A stretch of DNA of 7,829 bases from JAXGPP01 sp964436865 (GTDB taxonomy: Bacteria; Planctomycetota; Planctomycetia; Pirellulales; Thermoguttaceae). Both the position numbers and the translations under genes were made by a program. Positions within the stretch are counted from its first letter, which is position 1, and every line of letters begins with the position of its first letter. The stretch spans positions 1 to 7,829 of the forward strand of contig CAYTFK010000323.1 of NCBI GenBank assembly GCA_964436865.1, written 5' to 3'. Below, piece by piece: positions 1-6,000 of this stretch. Below the pieces are notes generated by a model. The model did not search any database and had not been told where the DNA came from. It saw only the letters and a program-made list of their open reading frames with translations.

Positions 1-93
1 CGCTTCAACCGCGGGCAGAACAACTACTTCGAAGGCTTCTACATCGACGACATCATCATCGGGTTCGCCGAACGCGGTGAGATGGTGACGGCG
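1..93 (+). other. C-terminal end of a jelly-roll/MAM-like domain (domain fragment)
   Basis: Residues 1-31 contain the stretch FEGFYIDDIIIGFAERGE (residues 10-27). A hydrophobic strand carrying (Y/F)(I/L)DD(I/V)x(I/V)G is the usual last strand of concanavalin-like, MAM or similar jelly-roll domains in large secreted bacterial proteins. Only the last strand or two are visible because the window begins inside the domain. In the rest of the fold I would expect a carbohydrate- or protein-binding beta sandwich, but that is family knowledge and not seen here. The assignment rests on one strand and is tentative. Confidence 0.4.
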
Positions 94-3000
94 GCGGCGC
101 AGAACGAAAGCCGGACCGATTTCACCTTCGCCCCAGCGCCCAATCTGGCGATCGGCGAACCGGCGATCGTGACCACCGGCAGTTACCAACTCGAGGTGCG
201 GCGCGGCACCGATTATGCTTCGTACGGCAGCATCTTCCCGGCGACGGCGATCAATGCGACGTTCGATACGAACTACCGCTTCGCCAACGACCTGTCGATC
301 ACCATCCCGCCGGCGGCAAGCATCGCCCACGGGCAATCGTTCGAGATCTACGATGGCCTGAACCGGCAGACGTTCATCTTCCTCGACTCGACCATCCAGG
401 GTGGCGGCGGGGGAGTTCAGGGCATTCCGATCTACTTCAGCGCCGGCCAGACGGCAGGCCAGGTGGCGCGGCTGGTGGTGGCAGCCATCAACCAGGCTTA
501 CCAGAACGGCACGCTCAAGGTTATGGCGGGCGCGCTCAGTCAGGACCTGCAGACGAGCGGCCAGGTGGACCTGTGGGGCGCCGTCCGGGTCACCGGCCTG
601 TCGTCGTCGTACTTCGGCTCGCTTGTCGACGATGGCACGCTCGACGGCGGCGATCGCAACCTCGTCCGCGACAAGGGGCAGATCATCATCGAGGCGAACC
701 AGATCCTGTACTCGCAGCAGTACGGAATCAATGTCGCTCCGGCCGATCGCGACACGACGGCCCAGTGGGCGCACCCGGGCAGCGGCCGCACGATCAACGC
801 GCCGAATCAGCTTGTGCCGGGAATCATCCTCGAGAACAATCTCGTGGCCTACAGCGGCACCGGAGGCATTCGCTTCGAGGGCGAGACCGGCCAGCCGACC
901 GGGGCGATTCCGTTCGGCCGGATCGTCAACAACACGATCTACGGCCCCAAGACCTCGCAGGGCGGCACGGGAATTTCCGTGGCCAACAGCGCTAGCCCGA
1001 CGATCCTCAACAACATCGTCGCCAACCTCAGCGTCGGCATCACGGTCGATGCTTCATCGGTAACGGCGGGCACTGTCCTGGGCGGCACGATCTACCAGGG
1101 CAACGCCACCAATGTCTCGGGCATCGCCAGCGACGTGGGGGTCGGGCTCACCGGCCGAGTGATCCCGGTGGGCGGCCCGCTGTTTGTCGATGTGGCGAAC
1201 GACAACTTCTATCTGAAGAGCGGCTCGCAAGCCATCGACAGCTCGGTCGACCGCCTCGAGGAGCGACAGGGATTCTACGATCAGATCCTCGAACCGATGG
1301 GCATCCCGGTCTCGCCGATCATCTCACCGGATCTGGACCTGTTCGGCCAGTTGCGGAAAGACGACTCGTCGGTCAATACAAGCCCTGGCAGCGGTTTGAG
1401 CATCTACAAGGACCGCGGCGCCATTGATCGCGTCGATTTCAGCGGCCCCAGTTCGACGATCATCGTCCCGCTGGACGACGGCGCTGTAGACAAGGATCCG
1501 ACCGACACGGTCGTTGAATTGGCGGGAATGAACCTGCTGGAATTTGCCATCAAGTTGAACGACAGCGGTGTGGGAATCAACGACCGCACGGTAGTGGGCG
1601 CCGCGGTGCAGATCCGCCGCGACGGCACGCTGCTGACTGAGGGAATCGACTACTTCTTCCAGTACGACACGACGAACGACGTCATCCACCTCTTCCCGGC
1701 CCCGGGCGTGTGGCTGTTGGACCACACCTACGTGATCTCGCTGGACAACGATCCGGCGGGCGACAACGTGGGGATTCTCGACCTGGCGGGCAACCGCTTG
1801 CAGTCGAACCAGACCGACGGCAGCGGTGCGACGAAGTTCACCGTGAAACTCGCCGGCCTGGACTTCGGCGACGCCCCCGATCCGAGCTACCCGTCGCTCT
1901 TGCTGAACAACGGCGCGCGTCACATCATCCGCGGCGGCTATCTCGGCCGGCGGCCGAGCGTGGAGAGCGATTCGCGGCAGACGGCCCGCGGCGACGACGA
2001 CGAGGGCGTGGTCTTCCACAGCAATCTGATCATCGGCAGCTCGACCCTTGTGATGGTCACCGCCTCGAAGGCCGGTTACCTGAACGCGTGGGTCGACATG
2101 AACCACGACGGCGATTGGGACGACACGTTCACCTGGAACAGCGTCACCTATTCTGAGAAGGTGTTCAACGCCTATCCGCTGGTGAAGGGCGACAACGCGC
2201 TTTCGATCCTGATCCCCGACGTGGCGGAGATCAGCGAAGGCACGGCCTACGTCCGCTTCCGCTTCACTGACGAGAACGTATCGCTGAACTACGTTGGCGA
2301 GGCAGCCTCGGGCGAGGTGGAGGACTATGCGATCCGTGTGGCCGAGAGCCTCGAGGACATGGGCGACGCTCCGGCGAAGTACGGAACGCTGTACGCCGAT
2401 GACGGCCCGCGGCACGCGATCACCGCCGCGCGACCCTACTTCGGCACCGCGCCCGATTTCGAGTTCGACGGCCAGCCCAACGGCACGGCCACCGGCGATG
2501 ACGAAAACGGCCAGGTGGACGGCAGCGGCAGCGTCATCGTCGATGAGGACCTTGAGTCGGGAATCATCCAGGAGACGTCGCTTGTCGCCGATCATCAGAT
2601 CCGCTTCACGTTTTTCAACGGCGGCAACGCGATCGGCTGGATCCAAGGGTGGATCGATTTCAATATCGACGGCGTGTTCGATGCCAGCGAGCAGGTCTTC
2701 ACCAACGTGGAGATCGGCGCGGGCACGATTCTGACCGCCACCGCGCCATTCAACACGCCTACTGACGCGGTGCTCGGGCAGACGTTCGCCCGCTTCCGCA
2801 TCAGCACGGTACAGGACTTGGGCCCGACAGGCATCGGTCCCGGCGGCTTGGTTCCCGACGGCGAGGTGGAGGATCACTCGGTCACCATCCTGCCGTACGT
2901 GGAAGATTACGGCGACGCGCCTGCCGCCTACCCAACGCTGCGCGAAGACGACGGTCCGCGCCACAGCCTGATCCCGGGTGGCCCGGTGCTGGGCACGCTG

Positions 3001-6000
3001 GTGGACGACGAAGTGCGGCCATTCACCAGCGCGCTGGCCGACGGCGACGATCTCAATCCGGTGGGTGGAGTCAACGACGAAGACGGCGTTACCATCGCCC
3101 CGCTGACGCCGCTGGTACCCGGTTACGCGAGCCAGATCATCGTGACCGGCAACGTCGGAATTAGCGGCTCGGCATACCTCAACGGCTGGCTGGACTTCAA
3201 TGCCAACGGCATCTGGGATGCCAGCGAGAAGATCATCAACAACGTGTCGGTGCAGGGCGAGGTCGGCACCGGGCTGTTCAGCCAGACGTTTACGGTGAAC
3301 GTGCCGCTGAGCGCCCAGACGGGCTTCACGTTTGCCCGCTTCCGCATCAGCACGCAGAACAATGTCGGTCTGACCGGCCTGGCCAACGACGGCGAAGTGG
3401 AAGACTACCGCTTCCGGGTTTATGCCGCCGACTATGGCGATGCGATGCGAGGCTCGGGCACGACCTATAACACCACCCGGGCCCAGGGCGGGCCGGCGCA
3501 CGTGGTGGGCTACAATATGGCTGCCAACGGCACGCCGCTTGCCGGGCCGATCTACCTCGGCGACGGCATCGACGGCGAGAACAATGCAATCCCCAATGTA
3601 AGCGCGACGGGTGACGACACCAACGGGCTGGACGACGAACGGGTGGACGGCAACACACCGGAGACGCCCTTCTTCGCCCCATTGTTCACACTCAACGGCT
3701 ACACCCACGTGATGGTGCCCGGTCACCAGGCCAAGCTGAACATCCGGGCGTCGGCCGCCGCGGAACTCGACGGCTGGATCGACTACAACCAGGACGGCGT
3801 GTTTGGCGCCGACGAGCATCTGTGGGGAGGCATGAGCCAGTCGGTCGATCCGACGACGCAACAAGTGGCGTACATGGTGCCCGAGTGGGCTGCGTGGGGC
3901 GCCACATACGCCCGGTTCCGCATCTCGCACGAGGGCGGCCTGACGCCCGACGGGTTCTGGCTCAACGGCGAGGTCGAAGACTACACCGTCTCGATCAGCC
4001 AGGCCGACTACGGCGATCACTTCTTCCAGACGCTGCTGGCCGACTCGGGCGCGGCGCACGTGCTCGTGGGCGCCTCGAACGTCTACCTGGGCGCGATGCC
4101 AGACGCCGAGAAGAATGGTCAGCCGACGGTGGCCGAGGAAGCGATCGGCGACGGAGTGGACGAAAACGGCGGCGGCGTGACCATGGTGCCGATGTTCGCC
4201 GGTACCCAGATCTACATGGTGCCCGGCTTCAACGCCACAGTGGCCGTCAATGCCACGGTGCCGAGCGGCCAGACCGCCCTGCTCGACGCCTGGATGGATT
4301 TCAACGCCAACAACGTCTTCGACGCCGGTGAGCACTTGTGGGGCGGAGTGAGCCAGCCGATCGTCAACGGCGCCAACACCCTGCCCGTGTTCCGCGTGCC
4401 CGATGGCGTGGCCCCCGGCAAGATCGAGGCCCGGTTCCGCGTTTCGACCGTCGGTGGACTCTTGCCGACAGGTTTGGCGCCGGACGGCGAAGTGGAAGAT
4501 CACATCTTCATCATCAGCCACGCCGACTACGGCGATGCGCCGGACAGCTATAAGACAAGACATGACGCTTCGGGCGTCAACGACGAGAACGACGGCCCGG
4601 CGCACGTGCTCGGTTCGGGCTACATGCTCGGCCAGGCGGTGGACGGCGAGAACGACGGCCAGCCCACCCCGGCAGCCGACGGCGACGGCGCCGATGAAGA
4701 CGGCCTGGCGTATGACCCCGTCTCCAAGCGGTTGTACCGCGACGGAACCCGGACGCTCGTGGTTCCGCTCTTGGCGGGCCTGCAGAGCACGATCATGGTC
4801 AACGCGACGATCCCCTCGGGCACCGCCATGCTCGACGGGTGGATGGACTTCAACCGCAACGGTGTGTTCGACGCCGACGAGCACCTGTGGGGCGGCACGA
4901 GCCAGACTCTCACGGTCAACGGCAACAACGCGGTGACGTTCCTCGTGCCGGAAGGTGTGGCCAACGGCGACCTGATGGCCCGCTTCCGCCTGTCGAAGAG
5001 TGGCGGCCTGGCTCCCACCGGCCTGGTGCCTGACGGCGAGGTCGAGGACTACCTGCTGTACGTCGATCAGGCGGACTACGGCGATGCGCCCGACAGGTAT
5101 CCCGTGCTGCGGGATCCGGCCGGCAACCCGGCCTTGAGCGGTGCGGTCCACGCCCTTACGAGCAGCCTGTGGCTGGGAGCCCGCGTGGACGCGGAGGCCA
5201 ACGGCCAGCCGTCGGCGCTGGCCAACGGCGACGATCTGACCGGTACGCTCGACGATGAGGACGGCGTGTTGATCGACACCTCTGAGCCGATCATCCCGGG
5301 CCGCACCGTGAGCGTGACCGTGACGGCCTCGACGGCCGGCGGCATTCTCAACGCGTGGGTCGACTTCAACGGTGACGGTGTGTGGTCGGCCAGCGAAAGG
5401 GTGTTTGCCAACGTGACCGACTTCTCGGCACCGTTGACCTTCACCGTGCCGACTGATGCCTCGGTGAACTACGGTGAGACATTCGCGCGGTTCCGCCTCT
5501 CGACCGTTGCCGATCTCGGACCGATGGGTGTCGCGCCGGACGGCGAAGTGGAGGATTACCGGCTGTGGATCCACCAGGCCGACTTCGGCGATGCGGCCGA
5601 TCCGACCTACCCGACCAAGCTCAACCCGACGTCGTACGCCGCCAGCGGTGCGGTGCACATTATCGACGACGATCCGGAAGATCCGCGCGACGGCGCCGGG
5701 CTCTTCATCGGCTCGAGTGTTGACGCCGAGCGGGTGCCGCAGGCCAGCACCGACATCAACCGGGCCGATGGCGACGATAACCTTGGCACGCCCAACGACG
5801 AAGAGCGCGGGGCGCCCGGCGGAGTCTATGTCGATCCTAGCGCACCGCTGGTGCCCGGCTACACGGGCCGGATCATCGTGCCGGTGACGGTGGGTTCCGC
5901 GGCCGCGAAGCTCGACGTGTGGATCGACTTCAACGACGACGGCGACTGGCTCGACCCGGGCGAGAAGTTGTCGACCATCGACATCGCCGCCGGCACGACT

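Noticed and set aside
401..1063. A 220-codon + strand frame overlapping the beta-helix region
   Set aside because: It is out of frame with the real gene, its translation is dominated by Arg, Ser and Ala as expected of a shifted GC-rich frame, and no motif is recognisable.
661..1440. Active pectate lyase or polysaccharide lyase
   Set aside because: The beta-helix pattern is convincing, but I cannot identify the calcium-binding Asp cluster and catalytic Arg or Lys of a specific lyase family, so only the fold is claimed.
3822..4331. A 169-codon + strand frame starting inside repeat 4
   Set aside because: It is a shifted reading of repeats 4 and 5, with Arg-rich low-complexity translation and no domain.
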